From NCBI GenBank assembly GCA_002633005.1, contig NMRA01000005.1, positions 1,341,855-1,405,854 of the forward strand: a DNA stretch of 64,000 nucleotides. Direction: 5' to 3'. The stretch comes from Phoronis australis. Taxonomy: Eukaryota > Phoronida > Phoronidae. A model generated the notes under the pieces. That model worked only from the letters and a program-made list of their open reading frames with translations. It was not told the DNA's origin and made no database searches. This document shows, in pieces, positions 1 to 12,100 of the stretch; within the stretch, counting starts at the first letter, position 1, and each line of letters begins with the position of its first letter. Made by a program: the position numbers and the translations under genes.

Positions 1-139
1 ACAGTCAATGAGTTACACACCAGTTAACGTTTTCGGCTCTGGGTTCTGCAGCATTTGACAAACAAATGACGCTGCGAGTAGGTTGGACGTGTGATATCAT
101 CCTTATGGGCCATTAACTGGTATGTAACTCATTGACAGT
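1..139. mobile_element. Short hairpin element (MITE-like)
   Basis: The left end (CAATGAGTTACACACCAGTT) reappears as its reverse complement near 112-137 (AACTGGTATGTAACTCATTG), with one mismatch over about 26 bases. The roughly 70-base middle is unrelated. This is the shape of a small non-autonomous inverted-repeat element. It starts at the window edge, so its left boundary and target duplication cannot be seen. Confidence 0.6.
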
Positions 140-3100
140 GTATGAAGAACTTTTCAATATTATATATTACCTTGATTATATGATGCTGTTTCAAGGTAAG
201 GATTCTCCAGGTTCCAAACCATGTGTAGTGTCTTCCTTTAAGTTGGTAACCCGTTGTCATGTGTACTAAAGAATTAGCACCAGCATTCTAACTCAATGTT
301 TTGTTTCCTCAAAGTTCACTGAACAGTAGCACTGTAAACGTCATCCATCAAATTTATGAACCTCGTCTTCCTAAAGCATCCTGTGTTTCTCTGGATCTAC
401 TTCAATGAAGCCAGTGAAAATAGTTTGACATGGTCAGATCATAAATCCAACACTACTTTCATGGGACAAATTATATAATTGAGGGTAGAAAGCAGAATTA
501 TAAATCAAAATCCTCTTTGGTATACTGTCTGCCCATAATCTAGATTTACTGTAATCTCCCTGATTATAAATATCCCCAGAGGTAAACAGGTGTACATGAT
601 TTCCACAATAGATAATCTAGAATCGTGACCATCAGATATTTCAGCGTCTCAGATTTTTTATTTATTGACAATTTATGAGCTTACCGGTAATTCTTCGCTT
701 ATTTTCGCACACAAAGGATAAGTGGGCATTTTGTAAACTTCAAAGGCTGATTATCATGGTGAAATTGGTGGATGCTTTTTCGACTATTGTTTTAAAACAT
801 CTACACACTATAAACCAACTTTATAAACTATAAACCAAGTTTATACGGCAAAATTTGGACAAAAATTTTATTTTTATTTTTCAAGGGCTTCACAGATTTT
901 TGTGGATGCCCACAATTTTTCCAATTTTTTATGATTGTAGCTGTGGTACAAAACTTAAACGTGGAAAATCTTAATTAGGTTCTACATATGTTTCATGGAA
1001 AAAAGGAAAAATAAAATAAAATTTCACTTGTCAGCCATATTGTGCGAGATTTTATCGCAATAGGCCAGAGAGTGATATACATATTGGTCCTTGTAATAGA
1101 CCAACATTTTTAAAATCTTTATTTTGCTGAAAAATCCGACAAAAAAGTTTCACTTGTCTATAATATTGCATGGTAAAAAGTGGTAGCATTACTGTACAGT
1201 AAAAATCATGTCAACTTTTGCTATTTTAAATAATTTTCTGTTAGTCTGCCAACAGTCAACCACAAGTGACACCTGGTGGAGGTAATAAATGCTTTTAGTA
1301 ATCCACTTTAACATGTGATGTTATTATAAACAACACAGTAGTATAGTTGTGATTAAATATTCTTCAATGGATTTTTGTGTTCCCTGATTATGATGAAAGA
1401 AATTAAACATAAAATTAAATTTAATTAAAATCTGATAGCTGCGGATGTTTACGTTCCCAAAATTTAAGTCAGACAGGTAGACTATAGCCTGGATATTTTG
1501 AAATGATGTACTGCTAGCTCTGTATCTACGTAATCTGGTTAAACACAGATAGAGAACAAACAACCCTGGATAGGCATAATTTAAAACCTATAGGGGCATA
1601 ACAGGATGTTTTCAATTACAAATCATGAGCCATATACAGTAACATATTATTCACCTTAGGCTTTTTCATGTGATTAACGTCATTCATTCACTAGGAAAAT
1701 GTCGTGAGTGGCGAAAGGTGAATTATAATGTTTTGTCTTTTTCCTCCATGCAATTAGTGACCACTTCCTGGTTTCAATTTGTGCTGAGTCACTAAATGTC
1801 AAACAACCGGAAGAATCGAGGTCAACGATTAGTCTTGTTTCGAATTAGTGGTGCAAGTCAGAACAACGAAAAGTGGACAATTATATCAAATATAGGCATA
1901 ATTACATAGAAAAGAAAGGAGACCCTAATTTACTGCGATAAAGGAAAATGGACAGAATTTAGAGAATGTGACTTCTTTCACAAAATTAAGAGATTTCCAA
2001 CGGAATTTCCATATTTCAACAGCAGATATACGTAATCCTAATTATCTTTTCATAACCAAAATTAAGGATACAATACATCAACTTCGACATATTCTGGCTA
2101 AATTCCATCAACATAGTTTTACAGCAATCATGATCAAGTAGTTGTTCATTCCTTCTGAAGGTGTCACTGGTTTTTAAAAACATTAAACACGGTGTGCATT
2201 AAGTTACGGAGCTGCAGTATAATTCAGTGAAAAAGGTCAGTGCAATATTCCCAGACCACTATGTTTAACACTTCAAAATAGTAAAACAGAATTTCGTGTT
2301 TGCCAAAATGCATAGTTCTGTTTTGTAACAAAGAAAAACTGGGGTCTCTAAGACAGTTAAAATGAATGCTGTTCAGATGCGTCACAGTTCATGCGACTTT
2401 ATAAAAGTTTAATACATAAAAACGCGAGTCACCAACTTAAAAATACAGGGTGACAAAAACAAGGAAAAGCATTTGTCAGTAAGGTCAAGCAGTCATGAAT
2501 GAAATGTTTACAATTTCTGATCGTTTATTTTCTAGGCTATTATTAAAAACTCCATGGAGTTTACAGACTAAAAGCAAATGCACTGAATTAACAATGATTC
2601 GTTTACGCCCACAGAATCTTTGATTATGTACATAGTTAAGACTAATGTAATCAAAGTTGCTTTAAGTCTGCCATGCATAAAAGCACTAAATATCGACTTC
2701 ACTTACTGTTACGAAATTGGTCCTTGCTCATGACAGAGATGATTTCAGGCCTCCGAAGGAACTGACAATCAATTATTGCAGCAAGTCACTGGAAGTCACT
2801 TAAGGTGGGAAGGATAATGCCCTAAATTTTTAACTTACGTTAAGTTAGCTAAAAAACACATCGAAACCAGTAATGATTTGAGAAAGCGCTTCAGCAAACC
2901 CTAAAATTATGGATTTGAGATTGGCGCATGTAAGCATCGAGTGCGACTTTATGCTGCCAGCTCATTCAGCATAATTCGTTCAAGATCAGATAAGCGGGGT
3001 AATGTTTTTAAGCCCCAAAGTGCTTTGGTTTAAGTATTCAATACTGACAAGTAAACAGGGACGAAATGCAGCTTAAAAAAACATCTCAAGATGAACATAT

Positions 3101-4205
3101 AAATATATCTTTATTCAGATATACCAAATGGCATAGGTAGTTGCAGCATAAATACATACCCGAATAAGTATCGCACTGAAAACAAAATCCAATGCTAAAA
3201 TAACAACTTAAATGCTTATAGAATACAGTAGAGTTCTTCTAGAGATCACACAGTGCAGCTAAACCATTACATTGGCAGTGGTTGTGAATCACGAAGGGAT
3301 ACGAAAATGAGCGATTTATGTAAAAAAAATCTGTTACTTAAGCTACCTTAACTTAAGAACTGTCGTAGATATCATTTTCTAAAACAGTCAGTTCCTTCCA
3401 TGCATAGAAGTTGTCTTTCATCTGAGGAAGGAACAAGTTGACGAGACCAGTTTCATAGCAGAAAGAATCTAAAGTTTGATGAAACACGGGCTAACGACAG
3501 CTTTAAAGGTATCTACTGCTGCAGCTACTACACGAAAATGCCACCAACCCCTAACCTAAGTACTGCAATGGTTGAATAAAGCAAGTTGTTGCCATGAACA
3601 CTTAATTCTAATCTGTTAAGACAGATAAGAAATGAATCAGTTTGAAAAGGTTCAATTTAATATGTTTTAAGGTGTTAAATACCAACCATTTCCAAGTGAT
3701 AGTGAAATGAAGCCTTGGATCGAGTAATAAGATAACACTGTATGCTCACACCCAGGGGGCTCAGGGGGCTCAAATGAGTGCTCCCCCCCGTTTGGCGAAG
3801 GGGCAAAAAGGTCCACCTCAGAGAAAAAAGTCCAAGGACAAGAGACAAAAATCCACTAAAAACGGCAGGAATTTGGCAAATGCACAATTCATGGCTATGA
3901 ACGTTCCAGTTTTTTTAGTAAAAGGTTCACGTTCTCAAAAATTCGAGCACCCCTATATTTTAGGCTGAGTGCGTGCATGCACTGAGATCCTGGAAGCATA
4001 CTGCCTATAAATGTCAAGTTTAGGATTGTACAGTTCTCGACCAGTGATTCATTGGAAGTCATGTGATTGTATCATGACCTACACATAGGAAAATATAGGT
4101 CACACGGCAAAACTGGTTATATCTCTTCTACCTTCAGCTACAATCAGATTGACCTTTGACATCAGTCCTTTTTTGCATGTTTTTCCCAATAGTCAATAAC
4201 TAATA
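140..4205. other. Gene-free AT-rich stretch
   Basis: I see no exon I can support. The open frames are short, of biased composition, and lack splice-site context. A C/G-rich patch near 3751-3790 shows imperfect inverted similarity to 3940-3965 and may be a decayed element. Nothing else stands out. Confidence 0.4.
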
Positions 4206-4211
4206 ATCAAG

Positions 4212-4295
4212 AAGCACAGTGGAGACAGTGTGGCTTAGAGGTATGAGCTCCGGAATCCTATTTGGGAGACCCGGTTAGAATCCTGGCTTTACTGG
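4212..4295 (+). mobile_element. tRNA-derived SINE head (degenerate)
   Basis: The segment starts with CAGTGTGGCTTAGAGGTATG, a polymerase III A-box-like sequence, and about 50 bases later has a decayed B box (CCCGGTTAGAATCC). It matches the head of the copy at 5159, so the two appear to be one SINE family. It is not a functional tRNA because the arms do not pair properly. Confidence 0.5.
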
Positions 4296-4968
4296 CTGAC
4301 ATTCCAGCATTGCACATAGGTGTCTCCTACTCCTTTGAGCTCCGTCTTACTTGTGAATGTGTGCAAGGGAGTGAATGAGAACCTGGATGTAATGCGAAAG
4401 CGATTTCTGGGGCTGTGCTCATATTTTGTAAAAGCATAAATGTTATATTTTTTAATTGTACGCTTAAAGCAACTCAATACATCTTTCTTTGAGAAAAGAC
4501 ACCCTCCATCACATCAAACAACTTTTGATTTTGGCAAATTACCATTTTGAAACTGGTTTCAAATCGTTCCTCAATCAAACTGGAAGTGATATCAGCGCTT
4601 CAGTCAACAAGTATTGCTTTAGACCAGGCTCTACCAGTTGGCTTGTCATTTTATGAGCAGGGTACAGTCTCAAATTGAACTGTCAGTATTTGCCAATCCA
4701 GAAATCACTTCACGTCCAAGTGAGGGTCACGATGACACCAAGTTCATAGTGTAAAGTGGCCTAATCAAAAGTCCGTTTCCTTCATCGTTCATAGTTGCTT
4801 TAATTAGGAATTGTAATCGAGCAAAACAATAGAGATCTAACACTATGCTGGTGATTTTTGCACATCGACTGGTACACAAAAATATTTGATAGGCTACTTA
4901 AAAAACTAATGCACATTATGTACCTTCAACATGAAGGAGTTCTCTAACAGATGCTTGCTGTACACCTT

Positions 4969-5052
4969 ATTTACGCAGTCCCCATTTTAGCAGTGAGCCT
5001 CTTTTTAGGACCTAAAAAGAGGCTCACTGCTAAAATGGGGACTGCATGAATA
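4969..5052. repeat. Near-perfect 71-bp palindrome (hairpin element)
   Basis: Positions 4975-5009 are the exact reverse complement of 5011-5045, with one unpaired base at 5010. The similarity continues outward through CCTTATT/AATAAGG with two mismatches. A stem this long with almost no loop fits a very young foldback or MITE insertion, or a recombination-derived palindrome. No gene lies in it. Confidence 0.9.
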
Positions 5053-5158
5053 AGGTCTATAAGGAATTTATTCCTCCCAGCACCAACCCCTTCTGAAAAT
5101 CAAGTCCATTTTTAATCGAACCTTAAAAAAATACCTAAGAAATTACGAATCTGAGGAG

Positions 5159-5238
5159 GCAGTGTGGCTTAGGGTGATAAGTGCCCGCTTTCTAATTACT
5201 CGAGGTCATGGGTTCGAGTCCAACTGGGTCACACTGCT
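5159..5238 (+). mobile_element. tRNA-derived SINE head
   Basis: GCAGTGT at 5159-5165 pairs perfectly with ACACTGC at 5231-5237, like an acceptor stem. An A-box-like GTGGCTTAGGGTGATAAG follows the first arm. A good B box, GGTTCGAGTCC, is at 5211-5221. The anticodon arm does not fold and the span is a little long for a tRNA, so I call it a SINE head, related to 4212-4295, rather than a tRNA gene. Confidence 0.55.
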
Positions 5239-5239
5239 A

Positions 5240-7660
5240 AACCCTTGAGTCAGGTTTCTAGCTCATCAGCTCGGTTTTAACTATATATTAGTAAAACATA
5301 AAAACCGTTCCAGGTGATCAGTGCAAATTGGGCCCACAAATGCACGTCTGGTACATGTATCAGACCGCCTGCAATTAATTTTTAATTACTAATTTGACAT
5401 CATTAAAATCACTTGCCACCACATCCACACAAACCCATTGTTATAAAAATATCACTTTTAATCATCAAAATAATGCGTTTGGCACATAACGTAAATTATT
5501 AATGAAGATAACCTCTCAAGATGTAGTTTCATTTTGAATAACAGGAGGTGCTAAATAAATAATTTATCAGTCAAGCTGCATAACAAACAGCAGAGGATTT
5601 ATTCAATGAATTTGCATGCACTATGTTAAATTTGCGTCAAAGAGGAACATAAAATTCCTAACTTCACCTTGAATACACTTCACTCATCAACTTCACGTTA
5701 AACTTTCGACCCCAATAGTAAATTACATAAAAACATGTCTGCTGTAATAAGTATTAGGCTTCAGTATAATTCAGATGTTCAAACAGTTAATCGCAAATTG
5801 TATACCATGACTTACTGCTTTGCCCCTAATTTATGCCAAAGTTCCCATGCCTCACCACCCACATGATGCCTTCCGACAGGTCGCAGAAAATGTTGAGTGA
5901 ATGCTGAAGGATTGTAAAAGAAAAATATCTCTCTGGACAGAACATTAAATGGGTTATCTTGTTTTCTGAACTCTTCCCCATGTACGGCTACCATTAATAT
6001 CCCTCTCTTCACAGTACGCACCCATCTAAAGTATCGCAAAGACCAAACCTACCAGTGGAGCTCAATATTCCAAATATTGTCACCAGAAGGAGCAACAAAA
6101 CGACAATAAATTCGTAGAGCTTGAAAAAACCTTACTATGAGGATTCAGAAAAATGTTGCATTGGTGGTCATTTCTGACGATTTCATGAACTGTCAAGTCT
6201 CTTTTCAGACCACTTTGATACAAGAGTGTCTGATATTTGAGCAATATGATGAATGGAAAAATTAGCTATCTTAGTCTTCAGAATCAAGAAAATTCAATTT
6301 TAGTTTGAATTTTGGTGTCTCGACCCTAGCAACTGTTCCAAACTGGAGAACATTTACCATAGCTGGCCACGAGACCCATGTCAGATTGAAGGATACCGTG
6401 GTTCATGAATAACACAAACAAAAGGTTTTATTTAGCAAGTACATTGTTTTATTTGCATTATGGAACCAGTCAAACCCTAGGCAAAAGGTTAGTCTAGAGC
6501 CCAAGCTGTTCTGGCGTCACTAAAAACCACTGTATTTACAATACGCAGGTTCCCTTGGGTCTCCCAGTAACCGCACAATGTGAGAACAATGCCATTTGTC
6601 TTCACATCAGAAATCCGTCACGAAATAAACATCAACGATTAGGTTGCATTCCTCATTGATTTCAATTCTGTCTTGTCTATTAGTCAGTCTATTTGAATTC
6701 AGGGTCTACTGGGCTTTCGACTTCAGCCAAAACACAGATATCCTAAAAAAATGTTTGCCCTTTGCGTCTCGTAAAATGTTTGGTCTTCTATCTAGTCAAG
6801 CAGATTACAATTTTTGTCTTTCGACTTCCATGTCTCTTTCTCAGAGACCACAGTGACACGACTACCTTGCGGTACCTCAGGGTACCAGAGTGCTCAGCAA
6901 ATAACTTCAATTAAAGTAAATTCATCAAGAAAAAAAAAGTTGCTAAAATAAATGTGTGTTTGGTCAGTGCACATAGAAGCTTTTATAAGTCATATACGAT
7001 TGGCCCGCATTTCTAAGAATGATGAGTCGTTTGCTACAACTTTGCAGTTACCTATTCTTTTTTGCAGAGGGAAATGTGTGGAACGTGATGTCCTTCATCC
7101 ATGGATACTTCAAAAGGTCACTGCACAGCACTGGAAACTGCCAGCAATATCACAGTAGGAAACGCTGTTTATACCACTAGGTTGAAACATCTCCTTCACA
7201 TTACTGGGAATCTGTAGGTGGCGCTGAATGCTTGTCTACCAGAGACCTGATTGCCATCTGGTGGGATAGTGAATTTCAATATGGCGTGGCCATTTTGACA
7301 ATAAGCCATCGACTCGTTTTTCATATTTATCCTTACTTTATTTACTTTTAAGTTTCAGTTCAACAGCAAAGCCAAATAAGTTAACACCTTCGTCTGCCGT
7401 TAGGTAACGGAACCGATTGTGACGTTATCGAGTCGAACTACTCGATCTAAATTGATACAAAATAGGTTTTTTGTGTGGCACTCTCCTTTAACCAACATTT
7501 GCCAAACAGTACGGCCTGATGTTAAAACATTCCATCGACTCGGTCAATGAATGCTAATGTAAAAGAAGTGACATCGTTTTTGGAGTCATTACAAAACTAC
7601 ACTTGAATAACCCGTAATCACTGAAAATTTAAATTTTCCATTCGTTGAAATGCTTAGAAT
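5240..7660. other. Gene-free stretch
   Basis: No exon with convincing splice sites or recognisable protein content was found on either strand. The open frames present are short and isolated. Confidence 0.35.
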
Positions 7661-8040
7661 ATAAGTTTAAATAGACTCAAGTTTATTTAAAGCCTGTGGA
7701 ATTGGCTTTTCATTTGACTTCCTACCAATTTGTGAACTGCATGAATAATGCAGTTTAGTCTGTTTATCGTATTCCAGGCCTCTTATAACACGAAATCTTA
7801 AAAATGCCATAACAGTTTTATCAATTTTTATTTCGTTTTCCACAATTTTTTGTTGTTTTTCAAGTAAACCATAAAAGTCATATTTTTGATAGGCCCTCAC
7901 GTAAAAGTGGACCCTTTTGAAGACCATTCCTAATGAATGTTTTGAAGAGCAGTGTACGAAGTGTAGTATCTGAATCCCATCACTCATTTGAGAGATATGA
8001 TGTTCCAAAGTTAACCAAATTTGGCAGTTTTCTAGCGTCT
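7660..8040 (-). repeat. Dispersed repeat, family D (reverse copy)
   Basis: Read on the minus strand this segment contains GAACATCATATCTC, then GGAATGGTCTTCAAAA, a CCACTTTT-ACGTGAGGGCCTATCA stretch and an AT-rich tail. The same blocks appear in the same order near 34250-34400 and 33240-33340. The 113-codon open frame here is therefore best read as repeat sequence, not a gene. The family type is unknown to me. Confidence 0.5.
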
Positions 8041-8104
8041 CACATAACCTGATAGCAAGACCCTGCGAGCACTATTTGATGATGGAATACGCATTTCGGT
8101 GACG

Positions 8105-8382
8105 AGTCTTGCTTTATTCTGATTTCGTGAGAAGAAAGTAGTGTACCGAAACAACAGGAATTAATACTAGTATTTCAGGCACTAAGTGTCCTCAAAATTT
8201 GTTTTTAATTCTTCAAAGTTTTAAATTTTTGAGCCTTCGATAGCATGCACTGTTCTGCTACAACTTCTCTCAAAGATTAAGGTAATTGTCAATCTTCATT
8301 AAGTCCTCTCACGCCGTATCAAATAACTTTTAACTGCCCCAGTTTTCATTCCTTAAAAGTACACATTTTCTGAATTTTGATT
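8105..8382 (+). repeat. Gap-flanking duplication, left copy
   Basis: This 278-base segment is repeated almost identically after the single N at 8383 (copy 8384 to about 8665). I see one substitution and one small indel near the ends. Two nearly identical copies separated by one N are typical of two contig ends that overlap but were not merged, so this is probably an assembly artefact and not a biological tandem duplication. Confidence 0.85.
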
Positions 8383-8383
8383 N

Positions 8384-8665
8384 AGTCTTGCTTTATTCTG
8401 ATTTCGTGAGAAGAAAGTAGTGTACCGAAACAACAGGAATTAATACTAGTATTTCAGGCACTAAGTGTCCTCAAAATTTGTTTTTAATTCTTCAAAGTTT
8501 TAAATTTTTGAGCCTTCGATAGCATGCACTGTTCTGCTACAACTTCTCTCAAAGATTAAGGTAATTGTCATTCTTCATTAAGTCCTCTCACGCCGTATCA
8601 AATAACTTTTAACTGCCCCAGTTTTCATTCCTTAAAAGTACACATTTTCTGAATCTTTGATTACT
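8384..8665 (+). repeat. Gap-flanking duplication, right copy
   Basis: This is the second copy of the 8105-8382 sequence, starting immediately after the one-base gap. It runs on into unique sequence near 8665. The likely explanation is an unmerged overlap. Confidence 0.85.
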
Positions 8666-9048
8666 GCAATGAATTTTGATTCATGGCACTATCATTTAAA
8701 ATCCTGTGACCGCCATTTTTTGTGAAAACTTTCATTTTCGCTTTGAACACCAATTTCTGCAAATCTTTAAGTGGGCGACTTGGTGTTTTAACTACAAATG
8801 CATACGGTCAATACACAGGGAACCATGTCTCAACATTTTGACTTACCTTCAAACAACTAAGATATCAGCTATCAAATTTCCTTTTTGAAACATCATTTTC
8901 AATGGCTGATACCTCTGCAGGAAGGAAAATAAAAAACTTGAGACACAGACCATAAAAATTCCACAAATTTAAAGTTGACAATAACCTAAACCATGCTTAA
9001 GTGACACAACACAACAAAACAGAAATTCAACACGTTTGAGTTGATACA

Positions 9049-9054
9049 TTTATT
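9049..9054 (-). terminator. Poly(A) signal of RPL29
   Basis: AATAAA on the minus strand lies about 82 bases beyond the RPL29 stop codon, a normal distance for a ribosomal protein mRNA. Confidence 0.7.
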
Positions 9055-9135
9055 GTATCACATGAAGCCAATACATCGTATCTACAAAAGTACCACTATC
9101 TTCAGACCAGTTGGGCAGCCACCGATGTCCACAGT

Positions 9136-9192
9136 CTATTTCTTGTTATGTTTCTTGGCAAACCTCATGTTCTTCAAAAACTTTGGATCCAC
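9136..9192 (-). CDS. RPL29: RPL29 coding exon 3 (terminal)
   Basis: The acceptor is TTTTGCAG|GTG. The exon encodes VDPKFLKNMRFAKKHNKK and a TAG stop. It joins in frame to exon 2 although they lie 15.7 kb apart. The 3' UTR and AATAAA at 9049-9054 follow. Confidence 0.93.
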   Translation of the reverse strand: MDPKFLKNMRFAKKHNKK

Positions 9193-12100
9193 CTGCAAAA
9201 GCAAACATGTTAGTCCTTTGAAAAGGAAATGAAAGGAAACGGAATTCCATCAGCTTTTTATTCACCTCAATGGACAAATAAAAATTACATGAACACAGGT
9301 GGGTTGTGACGTTTCAAGGACAAACAAAAGTTGAATGAACAGGGCTGGTTCCACAAATGCAAGATACTCTAGAGACAATCTTTAGCTGTGAAACAACAAG
9401 GAATCCTATCCCATAATGCAACATTCCAGCCTCATCGATCAATCATCTCAGTGGCAGCCATTTCGCAAATATACCTCGTAAGGTCCCCAGATTATTCGGG
9501 TGTACACTGGGAGTGGCATGATCTCGTCTTTTTCACAAGACATGTTCATCCCCAGAAGTCCTCATAAAACTAATAACAAAGTGGCACCTGGTAGTGATAA
9601 AAGGAACATCTACTTCACAACCAGGGGCACAGGGGAACAGTGGACTATTACGGGATTCACAAGGCATTTGAGTTACGATAGAGCACACCTAATTAATGGG
9701 TGACTTTCACACAACAGCGGTGACAAATCAAGTATGACCAATAACTTTTATTGTCCTACAGCCAACGAGCCAATTTTGCTGAACCATTCTTTTGGCAAAA
9801 GTCTAAATTATTACCATATGCCACATACAGCAGTTCTCAGTTAAACATTAACCAAGTATCATGTTGCCACACACTTCGGCGAGCTTGCGCGAGATATTCG
9901 GTCGAGAGTGGGAAATTGGTCATTATCCAGCACGGGAGATTAATTTACATTTCAAGAAAAAAAAACCCAGCGGTCAGCGGTCTAGGAATCTTCGGTGCAC
10001 CGGCTGACATTTGCCATGTCAGCCAGTACATTTCAGGTGTCTCGTCACTTTCATTTTTGTCTCTTGTCAACCACCGTGAACCACGCATTGTTTGTAGAAG
10101 CCAAGACTTCTGAAACTCCCAAACTGGGTTTCCAAGTTTTGGCAACCTGATGCTAGTTCATATTTGACAACCCAGGAATTTTACCAGGTAGCATGCTAAG
10201 CATCGAGCCATGCATGATCACCCCCTTGCCCATTTTGATGAAGACAACGCCCCCCCCCCCTAATTATTTCCCTCCCAATGCTTCAGAAAGTTCTCAGTGC
10301 TGTAACCCTGTCGAAGAACCAACAGAGGGCGTGCAAATCTGACCTAAATCCAAATCTGTTTCACAACACTTCTCTCCCAGCTACCAACGAAATCTAAGCT
10401 GTCCTGACTCATTCTTATCTTTCCACTGACCTTTAGATTATAGCTAAAACCATAAATATTTTAAACCAGCAGTTGGGATCCATGCCCTTTACACAACTAA
10501 TTGCCTTAGAGACCAGACTTTGTCAATCACAAAAGCCTGTCTCAGGGCCACACCTCCAAACGCAAGTAGCTTGTTGGGAGTTGGCAAGTGCACAACAAAT
10601 AACCCACGTGCTTGGAAGGAATTGGTACTGGCCAACCAATCACTGTGATGGGATCATATTTTTTCACATTCAAAACAAAAAAAACCAAACATGTTGACTG
10701 TGGCAGTGTTTGACCGCTCCTCAACTTGACAACACGCGTTTTGGTGAACCACAAGCAAACCAAAGCAAAAGAGTCAAAGACTTCAGAAAACTGGAAAACA
10801 ACACAACAATCAATTTCCTGTTGTTCTGACCTCTGCCTAGAGAACAACTTTTTTGGAGATCCATTCATCAATACATGAACAGCTAAAAATAAATCAAATT
10901 AGCCAGACAAATTAAGATACACCCAGCCTTGAAACCTCCAAGAGATAAAGACAACCTAAAGGCATAGTTCCAACAGTGCCGGCTAGCCAGAGATGTTTAC
11001 AGAGACAACAATTGGTGCAAGTCAGACATCGTGAAACTCAGCTGATGTAAACATTGTGGGTGTTTTCTTCCGTTTTAACAGGTGTGCACAGGTAAATCTA
11101 ATCTCGTGACTTATTTTGGAAGAGACACCCACTACCACAAAATACCTTCATATGTGGCTAGATGTAAACTGAACGCACTCTAACGAACAAAACAGACCCA
11201 CCATTTGTGGTGGTGGTAAATTCTTTCTGCCAATATTGACACACTGTCATTTATCACTAGTAGTGATGTAGACTATACCCATCAAATTCAAAATCGAGAG
11301 ACCAATCCAGACTTTTCATACTTCGAAATGAAAAAAAAAAACACTAAACAGAATGTCTGATTAATAGTTACTTATATAGAGTGCTACATTGACGTGTCAA
11401 AAACGGTCAACTTCAAAATAACTCAATAATGAAGTGATTATTATTTGTTCGAACATGGAGTTACACGATTGTCTTGCAGCTGAAGGTACTGTAACAGAGG
11501 CTGGCCTCAATTCTTGAAGAGGTTTTCACATTTTACTTACGGTCAAGAAGTTACGGTTAAATCTCGCAAATTTCGAATAAAAATAATTTTTCAATGTTTT
11601 CCACCATAGTTGTTCCATTGGTAGCTATGGTAAACAACTCGCAACATACATACACTTTTTTAAAGAATATTCTGTCCGTAGTTAGTGAGGTTACTAGGAC
11701 CTTATAAAAATGTCAATATTTCGCCAATTTCGAAATTGTCTTTAAAATGTTCCACATTTGTATGACAGGTTATCAAAAAATTGGAAAAAATCAAAAGTTG
11801 CATAAAATGAAAGCGAAATAAGTTAGAGAACTGAAACAGTTTTGCCGACATTTTATCTTGAACATTTATATTAATGGAAATTTCGTCACGTTATTGATAT
11901 ATTATTTTGCCAAAGTACTTTTCTCTTTTGTTAAATTTTATTAAAAAGAAACAATCAAGGACCCAATTAATTGATTGCTCAAGTCAAAAATCCAATTCTA
12001 CAAGCTTTCTACTTTCAGAAAAAAGATACTTTCGGTTTTGTAGACTTACCTGAATGCACAGACTTGTTTATCAGGGGCTACACAGTCTTAGGGGGACACT

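Noticed and set aside
5159-5238. Functional tRNA gene
   Set aside because: The A and B boxes and an acceptor-like stem are present, but the anticodon arm does not fold. A related degenerate copy lies 1 kb away, so it is a SINE head.
9751-10113. 120-codon plus-strand frame downstream of RPL29 exon 3
   Set aside because: It lies in the RPL29 intron on the opposite strand, has a non-standard composition and shows no recognisable family.
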